DNA of 64,000 nucleotides from Mycolicibacterium hodleri (GTDB taxonomy: Bacteria; Actinomycetota; Actinomycetes; Mycobacteriales; Mycobacteriaceae), in the NCBI RefSeq assembly GCF_025822245.1, contig NZ_JACKTL010000053.1, positions 90,328 through 154,327 of the forward strand, in the 5' to 3' direction. How positions within the stretch are numbered: the first letter of the stretch is position 1; every line of letters starts with the position of its first letter. Below, piece by piece: positions 9,089 through 17,786 of this stretch. The position numbers were made by a program, and so were the translations under genes. The notes beneath the pieces are model-generated. The model worked only from the letters and a program-made list of their open reading frames with translations. It was not told the DNA's origin and made no database searches.

Positions 9089-9457
9089 CTATCGCTTGAC
9101 GAAGGGTCGGATGTTGGCCCTGATGTGTCGGATCTTGCCGTCGGTGGTGAAGAGGAAGGTCTCGTCGACGTGGGCGCACACTCGTCGGCCGGCCAGCGAC
9201 GGTTTGGTGATGACGTCGAACGTCGCCCGCAGCCCGTCGCCGACGACGGTGAACTCCGGCACAGTGGTGGCCTCGATGATCCGGTACTGCGGACCACGGT
9301 TGAGGCTGCGCCGCAGGTGTTCTCCCGAGAAACCCGTCTTGAGACCCACCTCGACCCGAGTGCAGTCCGGCGCGAACGGGACGTCGTCGGCTCGATGATT
9401 GGCGAGCGCGCTGATGTAGGCCTGGGCGGCCGTCACGCGGTCGGGATCCGGACCCAC
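9089..9457 (-). CDS. Small NTF2/SnoaL-like protein downstream of fadA5
   Basis: Protein of 122 residues with the look of a SnoaL/NTF2-like cone fold. An N-terminal helix (AAQAYISALANHRADDVPFAPDC) is followed by alternating strands (YRIIEATTVPEFTVVGDGLRATFDVIT) and a C-terminal ETFLFTTDGKIRHIRANIRPF strand pair. The GTG at 9457 shares one base with the fadA5 stop (TAGTG), so the two are coupled. A second GTG at 9436 is possible. Function is unknown; the fold is used by isomerases and hydratases, and the position suggests an accessory role in steroid side-chain metabolism under KstR. Confidence 0.7.
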   Translation of the reverse strand: MGPDPDRVTAAQAYISALANHRADDVPFAPDCTRVEVGLKTGFSGEHLRRSLNRGPQYRIIEATTVPEFTVVGDGLRATFDVITKPSLAGRRVCAHVDETFLFTTDGKIRHIRANIRPFVKR

Positions 9458-10620
9458 TAGATCCGCTCGATGATGGTGCCGGTCGACAGCGCACCACCGG
9501 CACACATCGTGATCAACGCGGTGCTCTTGTCGGTGCGCTCCAGTTCGTGCAGGGCCGTGGTGATGAGCCGGGCGCCGGTGCTGCCGACGGGATGGCCGAG
9601 GGCGATGGCGCCGCCGTTCACGTTCACCTTGTCCATGTCGGGCTCGTGGACACGGGCCCAGGACAGCACGACGGAGGCGAAGGCTTCGTTGATCTCGACG
9701 ACGTCGATGTCGCCCATCTTCATGCCGGCCTTCTCCAGCACCCTGGCGGTGGACTGCACGGGTCCGTCGAGGTGGTAGTACGCCTCGGACCCGACGTTGG
9801 CCTGGCTGACGATGCGGGCGCGGGGCGTGAGTCCCAGGGCCTTCGCCTTGTCCTCGTCCATCCACAGCACGGCGGCCGCGCCGTCGGAGATCTGCGACGA
9901 CGTGCCTGCGGTGTGAATGCCGCCCTCCATCACCGGCTTCAGCTGAGCCAGGCCTTCGAGCGTGGTGTCGCGCAGGCCCTGGTCGCGCGTGACGGGTGCC
10001 CGCTCGTCGGTGGGTCGCTTGTTCTCGTCGAGCACCGGAGCGACGATCGGGGAGATCTCGCGGTCGAAGCGTCCCTCGGCCCAGGCCCGCTTGGCCTTCT
10101 GCTGAGACGCGAAGCCGAATGCGTCGACGTCCTCGCGAGTGATGCCGCGCCGCTTGGCGATCCGCTCGGCGGCGGTGAACTGGTCGGGCATGTCGATGTC
10201 CCACGACTTCGCGCGGATGATCGAACGGTCCGGCCCGGCGTTGGCGCCAAGTCCGACCCGGCTCATCGCCTCGACGCCGCAGGCGATGCCGACGTCGATG
10301 GCGCCCACGGAGATCAAACCCGCGACCAAGTGATTGGCCTGCTGCGCGCTGCCGCACTGGCAGTCGACCGTGGTGGCGCCGACGTGCTCGGGCAGTCCCG
10401 CGGTCAGCCAGCTCACGCGGGTGATGTTGTTGGACTGCTCGCCGAACTGCGTGACGCAGCCCCCGATGACCTGTTCGACGAGCCCGGGATCGATGCCGGC
10501 CTTCTCGACGAGAGCCTTCTGAGTGAGGCCGAGCAACTCGGTGGCGTGTAGTCCGGACAGCCAACCATTTCGCTTGCCGATGGGGCTGCGGGTGGCTTCA
10601 ACGATGACGGGGTTGCCCAT
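9457..10620 (-). CDS. fadA5: Steroid thiolase FadA5
   Basis: Acetyl-CoA acetyltransferase family thiolase of 387 residues (Rv3546 counterpart). It cleaves 3-keto-acyl-CoA intermediates of the cholesterol side chain. The nucleophilic cysteine is Cys89 in CQCGSAQQ. The general-base histidine lies in GGAIALGHPVGSTG and the second cysteine in ITMCAGGALSTG. Unlike most thiolases it carries the CQC pattern seen in M. tuberculosis FadA5. The ATG at 10620 is 10 bases downstream of a perfect KstR operator, consistent with KstR repression and a very short or absent leader. Confidence 0.93.
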   Translation of the reverse strand: MGNPVIVEATRSPIGKRNGWLSGLHATELLGLTQKALVEKAGIDPGLVEQVIGGCVTQFGEQSNNITRVSWLTAGLPEHVGATTVDCQCGSAQQANHLVAGLISVGAIDVGIACGVEAMSRVGLGANAGPDRSIIRAKSWDIDMPDQFTAAERIAKRRGITREDVDAFGFASQQKAKRAWAEGRFDREISPIVAPVLDENKRPTDERAPVTRDQGLRDTTLEGLAQLKPVMEGGIHTAGTSSQISDGAAAVLWMDEDKAKALGLTPRARIVSQANVGSEAYYHLDGPVQSTARVLEKAGMKMGDIDVVEINEAFASVVLSWARVHEPDMDKVNVNGGAIALGHPVGSTGARLITTALHELERTDKSTALITMCAGGALSTGTIIERI

Positions 10621-10630
10621 TCCGTCAGGC

Positions 10631-10644
10631 TAGAACACGTTTCA
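10631..10644. promoter_or_regulatory. KstR operator, fadA5 side
   Basis: TAGAACACGTTTCA matches the KstR consensus TnnAACnnGTTnnA at all fixed bases. It is the first of two operators in the 120-base gap between the divergent fadA5 and cyp125 genes and lies 10 bases before the fadA5 start, so bound KstR would cover the fadA5 promoter. KstR is released by cholesterol-derived CoA thioesters. Confidence 0.9.
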
Positions 10645-10709
10645 TAAGTCTGACAAGCCGTGATGCGGCCGCGCCTTTGATCTGCAGTGAAGGCATGTTT
10701 TACTGGCAC

Positions 10710-10723
10710 TAGAACACGTTGCA
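10710..10723. promoter_or_regulatory. KstR operator, cyp125 side
   Basis: TAGAACACGTTGCA is a second perfect KstR site, centred 79 bases from the first. It lies 17 bases before the cyp125 ATG. An AGGAG ribosome-binding site follows at 10727-10731. Having one operator per divergent promoter suggests each is repressed separately. Confidence 0.9.
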
Positions 10724-10740
10724 ATTAGGAGCGCACACAC

Positions 10741-11982
10741 ATGGCACCCCTCAATATCCCAGCAGACTTCGACTTCCTCGATCCGGACGTCAACCTCGTC
10801 GGACTCCCGGTGGACGAACTCGCCGAGCTGCGCAAGTCCGAGCCGATCCACTGGGTGGACATTCCGGGTGGCGCCGGCGGTTTCGAGGACAACGGTTACT
10901 GGCTCGTCACCAAGCACGCCGACGTCAAGGAGGTGTCGCGCCGCAGCGACGTATTCTCCAGTTGGCAGAACGGCGCGATCCCGACGTGGCCCAAGGAGAT
11001 GACGCGCGAATCCGTCGAGATGCAGCGAGCAGTCATGCTCAACATGGACGCGCCGCACCACACTCGCCTGCGCAAGATCATCTCCCGCGGCTTCACCCCG
11101 CGTGCCATCGGCCGGCTCGAGGAAGAGCTCGCCCAGCGCGCCCAGAACATCGCCAAGACCGCCGCGGCCGAGGGCAGCGGCGACTTCGTCGAGCAGGTCA
11201 GCTGCGAGCTGCCACTGCAGGCAATCGCCGGTCTCCTCGGTGTCCCGCAGGACGATCGCGACAAGCTCTTCCGCTGGTCGAACGAGATGACCGGCGGCGA
11301 GGACCCCGAGTTCGCCGACGTGGACCCGGCGCAGTCCTCGATGGAACTGATCATGTACGCGATGGCCATGGCCGACGAGCGGGGCAAGAACCCGACCGAC
11401 GACATCGTCACCACGCTCATCCAGGCCGACGTCGACGGCGAGAAGCTCTCCGACGACGAGTTCGGCTTCTTCGTCATCATGCTGGCGGTGGCCGGCAACG
11501 AGACGACGCGCAACTCGATCACTCACGGCATGATCGCCCTGGCGGACAACCCGGAGCAGTGGGAGCTCTACAAGAAGGAGCGCCCGTCGACCGCAGCTGA
11601 CGAGATCATCCGTTGGGCGACACCGGTTTCGGCGTTCCAGCGCACGGCGCTGGAGGACACCGAGCTCGCCGGCGTGCAGGTCAAGAAGGGGCAGCGGTTG
11701 GTCATGTCCTACCGCTCGGCGAACTTCGACGAGGACGTCTTCGACGATCCGCACACGTTCGACATCCTTCGCGACCCGAATCCGCACGTCGGTTTCGGCG
11801 GTACGGGTGCGCACTTCTGCATCGGCGCCAATCTTGCCCGGATGACGATCAACCTGATCTTCAACGCCGTCGCCGACCACATGCCGGATCTCAAGCCCGT
11901 CGGCGAGCCCGAGCGGCTACGGTCGGGGTGGCTCAACGGAATCAAGCACTGGCAGGTCGACTACACGGGCGCGAGCGCCTAG
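10741..11982 (+). CDS. cyp125: Steroid C26-monooxygenase, cytochrome P450 CYP125
   Basis: P450 of 413 residues (Rv3545c counterpart) that oxidises the C26 methyl of cholesterol or cholestenone to start side-chain beta-oxidation. The heme ligand is Cys360 in the motif FGGTGAHFCIG, the I-helix oxygen-activation motif is AGNETTRN, and an ExxR motif is expected within DEIIRWATP. The N-terminus (FLDPDVNLVGLPVDELAELR) is typical of mycobacterial CYP125. An AGGAG site lies 9 bases before the ATG and a KstR operator just upstream of that. It heads the rightward operon cyp125-fadE28-fadE29-chsH2-chsH1-ltp2. Confidence 0.95.
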   Translation: MAPLNIPADFDFLDPDVNLVGLPVDELAELRKSEPIHWVDIPGGAGGFEDNGYWLVTKHADVKEVSRRSDVFSSWQNGAIPTWPKEMTRESVEMQRAVMLNMDAPHHTRLRKIISRGFTPRAIGRLEEELAQRAQNIAKTAAAEGSGDFVEQVSCELPLQAIAGLLGVPQDDRDKLFRWSNEMTGGEDPEFADVDPAQSSMELIMYAMAMADERGKNPTDDIVTTLIQADVDGEKLSDDEFGFFVIMLAVAGNETTRNSITHGMIALADNPEQWELYKKERPSTAADEIIRWATPVSAFQRTALEDTELAGVQVKKGQRLVMSYRSANFDEDVFDDPHTFDILRDPNPHVGFGGTGAHFCIGANLARMTINLIFNAVADHMPDLKPVGEPERLRSGWLNGIKHWQVDYTGASA

Positions 11983-12023
11983 CTCCGACCGGCGACATCC
12001 GCTAGGAATCAAGGAGGATTCGG

Positions 12024-13031
12024 GTGGACTTCAGTCCCGACGAAGGACAACGGGCCGTCGCCGACGTGGTGACGTCTGCGCTCGACCGGGACAACACCTG
12101 GGACGCGCTGGTCGCCGGTGGGGTCATCGCATTCGGAGTGCCGGAACGGCTCGGCGGGGACGGGCTGGGACTCGCCGAGATCACGACCGCGCTCACCGAG
12201 ATCGGTCGCCACGGCACGGTGAGCCCCGCGCTGGCCACGCTGGGCTACGGCCTCATCCCGCTGGTGGCGTTGGCGTCCGACGAGCAGCAGGACCGCTACC
12301 TTGCCGGCGTGGCCGCCGGCGGCGTGTTGACCGCCGCGCTCAACGAGCCGGGGTCGTCGCTGCCGGAGCGGCCGTCGACCAATCTGCACGGTGGCAAGCT
12401 CTCCGGCACCAAGATCGGCGTTCCCTATGCGGGACAAGCAGATTGGATCGTGGTGACGACAGACGGCGGCGTCGTCGTGGTGGCCGCCACGGCCGACGGT
12501 GTGACGCTGACCAAGACGCCGACTGCGAACGGGTCCGACGAATACGCCGTCACCTTCGCCGAGGTCGCCGTGCCGGAGTCCGACGTGCTGGCCGGAGTCG
12601 ACGCCGTGCACCGGGTCAACCAGCTGGTGCTGGCGTCGAGCGGGGCGTTCGCGGCGGGTCTGGTGGCCGGCGCGCTCCGGCTCACGGCCGACTACGTCGC
12701 CAAGCGCGAGCAGTTCGGCAGGCCGCTGTCGACGTTCCAGACCGTGGCCGCTCAGCTGGCCGAGGTCTACATCGCGTCGCGCACCCTCTCGTTGGCCGCG
12801 ACCTCGGCCGTCTGGCGGCTCTCCGAGGGCCGGGACGCCGACGTCGACCTGAACGTCCTCGGGTATTGGCTTGCCTCACAAGCGCCGCCGGTGATGCAGA
12901 CCTGCCATCACCTGCATGGCGGCATGGGAATGGACATCACCTACCCCATGAACCGCTACTACTCCACGATCAAGGACCTGACCCGGCTGCTGGGCGGTCC
13001 ATCGCATCGTCTCGATCTGGTGGGAGCCTGA
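12024..13031 (+). CDS. fadE28: Acyl-CoA dehydrogenase subunit FadE28 (ChsE1)
   Basis: Acyl-CoA dehydrogenase-like protein of 335 residues (Rv3544c counterpart), shorter than a full ACAD. With FadE29 it forms the alpha2beta2 enzyme ChsE1-ChsE2, which dehydrogenates the three-carbon cholesterol side-chain CoA ester. The C-terminal half shows ACAD features: YVAKREQFGRPLSTFQTVAAQLAEVYI and the LHGGMGMDITYPMNRYYSTIKDLTRLLGG segment. An AAGGAGG ribosome-binding site lies 6 bases before the GTG start at 12024. The stop overlaps the fadE29 start by one base (TGATG), matching the expected 1:1 stoichiometry. Confidence 0.92.
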   Translation: MDFSPDEGQRAVADVVTSALDRDNTWDALVAGGVIAFGVPERLGGDGLGLAEITTALTEIGRHGTVSPALATLGYGLIPLVALASDEQQDRYLAGVAAGGVLTAALNEPGSSLPERPSTNLHGGKLSGTKIGVPYAGQADWIVVTTDGGVVVVAATADGVTLTKTPTANGSDEYAVTFAEVAVPESDVLAGVDAVHRVNQLVLASSGAFAAGLVAGALRLTADYVAKREQFGRPLSTFQTVAAQLAEVYIASRTLSLAATSAVWRLSEGRDADVDLNVLGYWLASQAPPVMQTCHHLHGGMGMDITYPMNRYYSTIKDLTRLLGGPSHRLDLVGA

Positions 13032-14194
13032 TGTACATCGAACTGACCCCCGAGCAGCGTCAGCTGCAGGCCGAAATGCGGCAGTACTTCAGCACTCTCA
13101 TCTCGGCGGAAGAAGCCGCAGAGATGGAGACCGACCGGCACGGCAAGGCCTACCGCGCGATCATCAAGCGGATGGGTTCCGACGGCAAGCTGGGCGTCGG
13201 TTGGCCAAAGGAGTTCGGCGGCCACGGTTTTGGCCCCATCGAGCAGCAGATCTTCGTCAACGAGGCGGCGCGGGCCGACGTCCCACTGCCCGCGGTGACG
13301 TTGCAGACCGTGGGGCCGACGCTGCAGAAGTACGGCACCGACCTGCAGAAGAAGAAGTTCCTGCCCGGCATCCTGTCCGGTGACGTGCACTTCGCCATCG
13401 GCTATTCGGAGCCGGAGGCAGGCACCGATCTTGCGTCGCTGCGCACCAGCGCGGTGCGCCACGGCGACGAATACGTCGTCAACGGCCAGAAGATCTGGAC
13501 CACCGGTGGGCACGACGCCGACTACCTTTGGCTGGCCGTCCGTACCGACCCGGAAGCCGTGAAGCACAAGGGCATTTCGATCCTCATCGTCGACACGTCG
13601 GATCCCGGCTACTCCTGGACGCCGATCATCCTGTCCGACGGGGCGCATCACACCAACGCGACGTACTTCAACGACGTGCGCGTGCCCGTCGAGATGCTGG
13701 TCGGCGAGGAGAACGCCGGCTGGCGTCTGATCACCACCCAGCTGAACCACGAGCGCGTGATGCTCGGGCCCGCGGGCAAGATTGCGGCCATCTACGACAA
13801 GGTGCACGCCTGGGCGTCCAAGCCGGGTGGCAACGGCGTCACCCCCATCGAGCACGACGACGTTCTGCGCCTGCTCGGCGAGGTCAAGGCGATCTGGCGC
13901 GTCAACGAACTGCTCAACTGGCAGGTTGCCGCCGGCGGCGAGGAGATCAACGTCGCCGACGCCGCCGCCACGAAGGTCTTTGGCACCGAACGCATTCAGC
14001 GGGTTGGCCGACTCGCCGAGGAGATCGTCGGCAAGTACGGCAACCCCGCCGAGTCCGCGACCTCGGAGCTACTCGAATGGCTGGACAGTCAGACCAAGCG
14101 CAACCTGGTCATCACCTTTGGTGGCGGTGTCAACGAGGTAATGCGGGAGATGATCGCGGCGTCCGGTCTGAACGTTCCCCGGGTTCCGCGCTAG
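13031..14194 (+). CDS. fadE29: Acyl-CoA dehydrogenase subunit FadE29 (ChsE2)
   Basis: Acyl-CoA dehydrogenase of 387 residues (Rv3543c counterpart) and partner of FadE28. ACAD signatures are GWPKEFGGHGFGPIEQQIF, the FAD/substrate segment FAIGYSEPEAGTDLASLRT, NGQKIWTTGGHDADYLWL and ATYFNDVRVPVEMLVGEENAGW. Together the two subunits introduce the alpha-beta double bond in 3-oxo-pregn-4-ene-20-carboxyl-CoA. The ATG shares a base with the fadE28 stop, and its own stop TAG shares a base with the GTG of chsH2. Confidence 0.93.
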   Translation: MYIELTPEQRQLQAEMRQYFSTLISAEEAAEMETDRHGKAYRAIIKRMGSDGKLGVGWPKEFGGHGFGPIEQQIFVNEAARADVPLPAVTLQTVGPTLQKYGTDLQKKKFLPGILSGDVHFAIGYSEPEAGTDLASLRTSAVRHGDEYVVNGQKIWTTGGHDADYLWLAVRTDPEAVKHKGISILIVDTSDPGYSWTPIILSDGAHHTNATYFNDVRVPVEMLVGEENAGWRLITTQLNHERVMLGPAGKIAAIYDKVHAWASKPGGNGVTPIEHDDVLRLLGEVKAIWRVNELLNWQVAAGGEEINVADAAATKVFGTERIQRVGRLAEEIVGKYGNPAESATSELLEWLDSQTKRNLVITFGGGVNEVMREMIAASGLNVPRVPR

Positions 14195-15174
14195 TGGGCG
14201 CCGTCGACGACATCCGGGCGGCTGCCGAACGAGTGAAGTCGGAGGGCCGCAGCACGCCGCGGGTCGGCCGTCATCCGGTCAACCAGCCAATGGTGGACCA
14301 TTGGACCGACGCACTCGGTGACGCCAATCCGATCTACCACGACGAGGACGCGGCGAAGGCCGCCGGCCACCCCGGTGTCGTGGCGCCGCCCGCCATGATC
14401 CAGGTGTGGACGATGATGGGTCTGGGCGGTGTCCGTCCCGACGACGATCCACTCGGCAAGATCCTCGAGTTGTTCGACGAGGCAGGCTATGTCGGCGTCG
14501 TGGCCACCAATTGCGAGCAGACCTACCACCGCTACCTGCGTCCGGGTGAAGAGGTCAGCGTGACCGCCGAGTTGACCGACGTCATCGGGCCGAAGCAGAC
14601 CGCCCTTGGCGAGGGGTTCTTCGTCAACCAGAGGATCACCTGGTTCAGCGGTGACGACGAGGTGAACCCGGTCGCCGAAATGGACTGGCGCATCATGAAG
14701 TTCATTCCGCGCGACACACAGGACGCCGAGCCCGCACCGTCGTCGGTACCCGAGGATCTCGACCCGGACAACGCCATGCGGCCCGCGTCGTCGAAGGACA
14801 CCAGGTTCTTCTGGGATGGCGTCAACGCCCACGAACTGCGCATCCAGAGGCGTGCGGACGGTACGTTGCAGCACCCACCGGTGCCCGCGCTGTGGCTCGA
14901 CCGCGAGGAGACCACCGACTACCAGGTCGCCAGCGGCAACGGCACGGTGTTCAGCTTCGTCGTTCACCACGCGCCCAAGGTGCCCGGCCGCACTCCGCCG
15001 TTCGTGATCGCCCTCGTCGAACTGGAGGAGGGCGTGCGGATGCTCGGTGAGCTGCGCAACGTCGACCCCGCTCGCGTGGAGATCGGAATGCCCGTGCGCG
15101 CCACCTACATTGACTTCCCGGCCAACGACGTCGGGCCGGCCTGGACCAACTACGCCTGGGAGCCCGTCACGTGA
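14194..15174 (+). CDS. chsH2: ChsH2: MaoC-like hydratase subunit with C-terminal DUF35 domain
   Basis: Two-domain protein of 326 residues (Rv3542c counterpart). The N-terminal half is a MaoC-like hotdog domain (DALGDANPIYHDEDAAKAAGHPG, then APPAMIQVW). The C-terminal half is a DUF35/OB-fold domain (ELRIQRRADGTLQHPPVPALW, then LVELEEGVRMLGELRNVDP). The hotdog domain forms the hydratase with ChsH1 for the steroid side-chain enoyl-CoA. The DUF35 domain docks the aldolase Ltp2, encoded two genes downstream. The usual zinc-ribbon cysteines of DUF35 proteins are absent in the part I can read. GTG start at 14194 overlaps the fadE29 stop. Confidence 0.92.
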   Translation: MGAVDDIRAAAERVKSEGRSTPRVGRHPVNQPMVDHWTDALGDANPIYHDEDAAKAAGHPGVVAPPAMIQVWTMMGLGGVRPDDDPLGKILELFDEAGYVGVVATNCEQTYHRYLRPGEEVSVTAELTDVIGPKQTALGEGFFVNQRITWFSGDDEVNPVAEMDWRIMKFIPRDTQDAEPAPSSVPEDLDPDNAMRPASSKDTRFFWDGVNAHELRIQRRADGTLQHPPVPALWLDREETTDYQVASGNGTVFSFVVHHAPKVPGRTPPFVIALVELEEGVRMLGELRNVDPARVEIGMPVRATYIDFPANDVGPAWTNYAWEPVT

Positions 15175-15569
15175 GCGTCGTCGAAGTGGGAGCCAAGCTC
15201 CCCGAACTCGTGCTGTACGGCGACCCGACGTTCATCGTCTCGACGGCCATCGCCACGCGGGACTACCAGGACGTGCACCACGACCGCGACAAGGCGCAGG
15301 CGAAGGGGTCCAAGGACATCTTCGTCAACATCCTCACCGACACCGGTCTGGTGGAGCGCTTCATCACGGACTGGGCGGGTCCGACCGCGCGGGTCAGGTC
15401 GATCAAGTTGCGGCTCGGCGTGCCCTGGTACGCCTACGACACGGTGACGTTCTCCGGTGAGGTCACCGCCGTGGAGGACGGCCTGGTCACGGTGAAGGTC
15501 GTGGGCGCCAACAGCCTTGGTGATCACGTCATAGCCAACGCCACCCTCGTGATGGGAGCAGACGCGTGA
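15171..15569 (+). CDS. chsH1: ChsH1: MaoC-like hydratase subunit
   Basis: Single hotdog-domain protein of 132 residues (Rv3541c counterpart) and obligate partner of ChsH2. It contains the hydratase-type segment TRDYQDVHHDRDKAQAKGSKD, with the Asp/His pair used by MaoC-like hydratases, and ILTDTGLVERFITDW. With ChsH2 it adds water to 3-oxo-4,17-pregnadiene-20-carboxyl-CoA, giving the Ltp2 substrate. The GTG start overlaps the chsH2 stop (GTGA), and its stop overlaps the ltp2 start the same way. Confidence 0.92.
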   Translation: MSVVEVGAKLPELVLYGDPTFIVSTAIATRDYQDVHHDRDKAQAKGSKDIFVNILTDTGLVERFITDWAGPTARVRSIKLRLGVPWYAYDTVTFSGEVTAVEDGLVTVKVVGANSLGDHVIANATLVMGADA

Positions 15570-16729
15570 GCCTGTCCGGCAAGGCGGCGATCGCCGGCAT
15601 CGGCGCCACCGACTTCTCCAAGAACTCCGGCCGCAGTGAGCTGCGGCTCGCGGCCGAGGCGGTTCTCGACGCGCTCGACGACGCGGGCCTGACGCCTGCC
15701 GACGTCGACGGCATGACCACGTTCACGATGGATTCCAACACCGAGGTCGCGGTCGCCCGAGCCACGGGCATCGGAGATCTCAAGTTCTTCTCCAAGATCC
15801 ATCACGGCGGCGGTGCGGCGTGCGCGACCGTTCAGCAGGCCGCGATGGCCGTCGCCACCGGCGTCGCGGACTGCGTGGTGGCGTACCGCGCCTTCAACGA
15901 ACGCTCCGGGATGCGGTTCGGGCAGGTGCAGATGCGCCTGGTGGAGAACGCCGACTCGACCGGCGTGGACAACTCCTTTTCCTATCCACACGGATTGTCC
16001 ACCCCCGCAGCACAAGTCGCGATGATCGCCAAGCGGTACATGCACCTGTCCGGCGCGACGAGCCGGGACTTCGGCGCGATCTCGGTCGCCGACCGCAAGC
16101 ACGCCGCCAAGAACCCGAAGGCCTACTTCTACGAGAAGCCGATCACCATCGAGGAGCACCAATCCTCCCGGTTCATCGCCGAGCCACTTCGCCTGCTCGA
16201 CTGCTGTCAGGAGACCGACGGCGGTGTGGCACTGGTGATCGTCTCCGCCGAACGGGCCAAGGACCTCAAGAACAGGCCGGCGGTCATCGAGGCCGCCGCC
16301 CAGGGCGCCAGTCCGGATCAGTATTCGATGGTCAGTTACTACCGTCCGGAACTCGACGGTCTTCCCGAGATGGGCCTGGTCGGGAGGCAGATGTGGGCAC
16401 AGTCCGGGCTGAAGCCGACCGACATCCAGACCGCCATTCTCTACGACCACTTCACGCCGTTTACCCTGATTCAGCTCGAGGAGCTCGGGTTCTGCGGGTG
16501 GGGTGAGGCGAAGGACTTCATCGCCGACGGGGCCATCGAGATCGGCGGTCGGCTGCCCATCAACACCCACGGCGGCCAGCTTGGCGAGGCGTACATCCAC
16601 GGCATGAACGGCATCGCCGAGGGGGTTCGTCAGTTGCGGGGAACCTCGGTCAACCCGGTGCCCGACGTCGAGCATGTCCTGGTCACCGCGGGCACTGGTG
16701 TCCCTACCTCGGGGTTGATCCTCGGTTAG
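15566..16729 (+). CDS. ltp2: Steroid side-chain aldolase Ltp2 (thiolase-fold)
   Basis: Thiolase-superfamily protein of 387 residues (Rv3540c counterpart), annotated historically as a lipid-transfer protein. In complex with the DUF35 domain of ChsH2 it catalyses the retro-aldol cleavage that releases propionyl-CoA and androst-4-ene-3,17-dione. Visible SCP-x thiolase features are GIGATDFSKNSGRSELRLAAEAV, HHGGGAACATVQQAAMAVATG, LYDHFTPFTLIQLEELGFCGWG and LPINTHGGQLGEAYIHGMN. Its stop at 16729 marks the last steroid gene before the exopolysaccharide insert; in M. tuberculosis the next genes are PPE63 and Rv3538. Confidence 0.92.
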   Translation: MSLSGKAAIAGIGATDFSKNSGRSELRLAAEAVLDALDDAGLTPADVDGMTTFTMDSNTEVAVARATGIGDLKFFSKIHHGGGAACATVQQAAMAVATGVADCVVAYRAFNERSGMRFGQVQMRLVENADSTGVDNSFSYPHGLSTPAAQVAMIAKRYMHLSGATSRDFGAISVADRKHAAKNPKAYFYEKPITIEEHQSSRFIAEPLRLLDCCQETDGGVALVIVSAERAKDLKNRPAVIEAAAQGASPDQYSMVSYYRPELDGLPEMGLVGRQMWAQSGLKPTDIQTAILYDHFTPFTLIQLEELGFCGWGEAKDFIADGAIEIGGRLPINTHGGQLGEAYIHGMNGIAEGVRQLRGTSVNPVPDVEHVLVTAGTGVPTSGLILG

Positions 16730-16830
16730 CTGACGCACGCTAGTAGGCCATTCGCACCAAGTGCACAGTTTTAGCAAATGTCGCAGGCTGTCAAATTGTC
16801 TCTTCCCACCTGGCTGACGCGTGCGTAGTA
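16729..16830 (+). repeat. Imperfect direct repeat GCTGACGC...TAGTA upstream of regulator 1
   Basis: GCTGACGCACGCTAGTA (16729-16745) and GCTGACGCGTGCGTAGTA (16813-16830) share their first eight and last five bases, 84 bases apart. The second copy overlaps a TAGTAT hexamer (16826-16831) that would serve as a -10 element for the regulator gene at 16883. The pair could be operator half-sites for the LuxR-type regulators next door. No protein-coding sequence is evident between 16730 and 16882. Confidence 0.4.
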
Positions 16831-16882
16831 TGTCGCTTTACGGGCGCTCAAGCAGACAAAGCGCCCATGGGGGTGACAGGCA

Positions 16883-17668
16883 ATGGGGGAAGTCGAACAC
16901 GACGTTGCATATTTGGCAAAGTTTCGACCAGGCCAACTCGTCAACGCGATCCACGCCTCGAGGGCAACGACCCTCGTCGGCCACGGCCACGTGCCGTCGC
17001 GACCAGAGCCGGATCGTCACCGGCTGCTCGGCACCACGGTCCTGATCGTCGACGACAACACGCTCTACCGGCAGAACCTGGCCGCGGCGTTGGCGCCGAG
17101 CCTGGACTGCGCACCGCACGTCGCGTGGGACACCGCGTCGCTCCAGTCCTGCCTCGAGCAGTGCCCTGCCGACGTCGTCCTGCTGAGCATGAGCACCGCT
17201 GGTGCCGCGGCGCTATTGCAGTTTGTCTCGCGGAGCAGACCCGAAGCCAAGGTGATCGCGGTCGGGGTCTGGGAGGGTGACGAGTCGACGATCATCGCGT
17301 GCGCAGAAGCGGGCGTCACCGGATACCACCTTCGCGACGAATCCTTCGACGACCTGGTGTCGCTGATCGCCAAGATTGCTGCCGGTGAGTCCATGTGTTC
17401 GCCCAAGGTCGCGGCCGTTCTGCTGCGCCGCCTCTCGACGCTGGCAGCCGAGCGCAAGCCCGACACGGGCGAACTAGTCCTCACCGCCCGAGAGGCCCAG
17501 ATCCTGCGCATGCTCGAACAAGGTCTGTCCAATCGGGAGATCGCAGATCAACTGTGCATCGCGCTCCACACGGTCAAGAACCACGTGCACAGCATCTTGA
17601 GCAAGCTAGGAGTGCGGACGCGGGGACAAGCCGTGGCGCTGTCCCGTTCGGTCAACGTGTCCGGGTGA
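16883..17668 (+). CDS. LuxR/NarL-type regulator with degenerate receiver domain (1)
   Basis: Transcription regulator of 261 residues: about 45 unassigned N-terminal residues, a receiver-like domain, then a clear LuxR-type helix-turn-helix (LTAREAQILRMLEQGLSNRE, IADQLCIALHTVKNHVHSIL). The acidic pair of a receiver is present (VLIVDDNTLYR). At the phosphorylation position, usually LLD, the sequence reads VVLLSMSTAG, so Ser replaces Asp, and the loop lysine (usually GYLLK) is Arg in GYHLRDES. It therefore should not be controlled by ordinary Asp phosphorylation. No histidine kinase lies nearby. A close paralogue follows 118 bases downstream. The pair sits at the entrance of the exopolysaccharide locus and is the best candidate for its control. 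Confidence 0.85.
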   Translation: MGEVEHDVAYLAKFRPGQLVNAIHASRATTLVGHGHVPSRPEPDRHRLLGTTVLIVDDNTLYRQNLAAALAPSLDCAPHVAWDTASLQSCLEQCPADVVLLSMSTAGAAALLQFVSRSRPEAKVIAVGVWEGDESTIIACAEAGVTGYHLRDESFDDLVSLIAKIAAGESMCSPKVAAVLLRRLSTLAAERKPDTGELVLTAREAQILRMLEQGLSNREIADQLCIALHTVKNHVHSILSKLGVRTRGQAVALSRSVNVSG

Positions 17669-17693
17669 GCTCAACGAACCGGTTCTTCGCGTG

Positions 17694-17746
17694 CCCGAAA
17701 ATAGCCCCAACGGTTCATGTACGACCATGCCCGCCCGCGCAATAGT
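17694..17746 (+). promoter_or_regulatory. Shared upstream element, copy 1 (CATGTACG-N18-ATAGT)
   Basis: The 30 bases ending in CATGTACG (17694-17723) match 22 of 30 ungapped positions with 18491-18520 upstream of glmS. In both copies exactly 18 bases separate CATGTACG from ATAGT. It lies 41 bases before the ATG of the second regulator. This spacing looks like a promoter or activator site plus -10 region, though the -10 does not fit TANNNT well. It is probably a co-regulated promoter of the exopolysaccharide locus. Confidence 0.5.
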
Positions 17747-17786
17747 GAGGCGGTGCGACTCGAGATAGCCTGCGGGCAGATCTGAA

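Noticed and set aside
16730..16882. Attachment site or tRNA remnant at the left edge of the insert
   Set aside because: No tRNA-like cloverleaf and no matching direct repeat near 54763-60930 could be found by reading, so site-specific integration is not supported.
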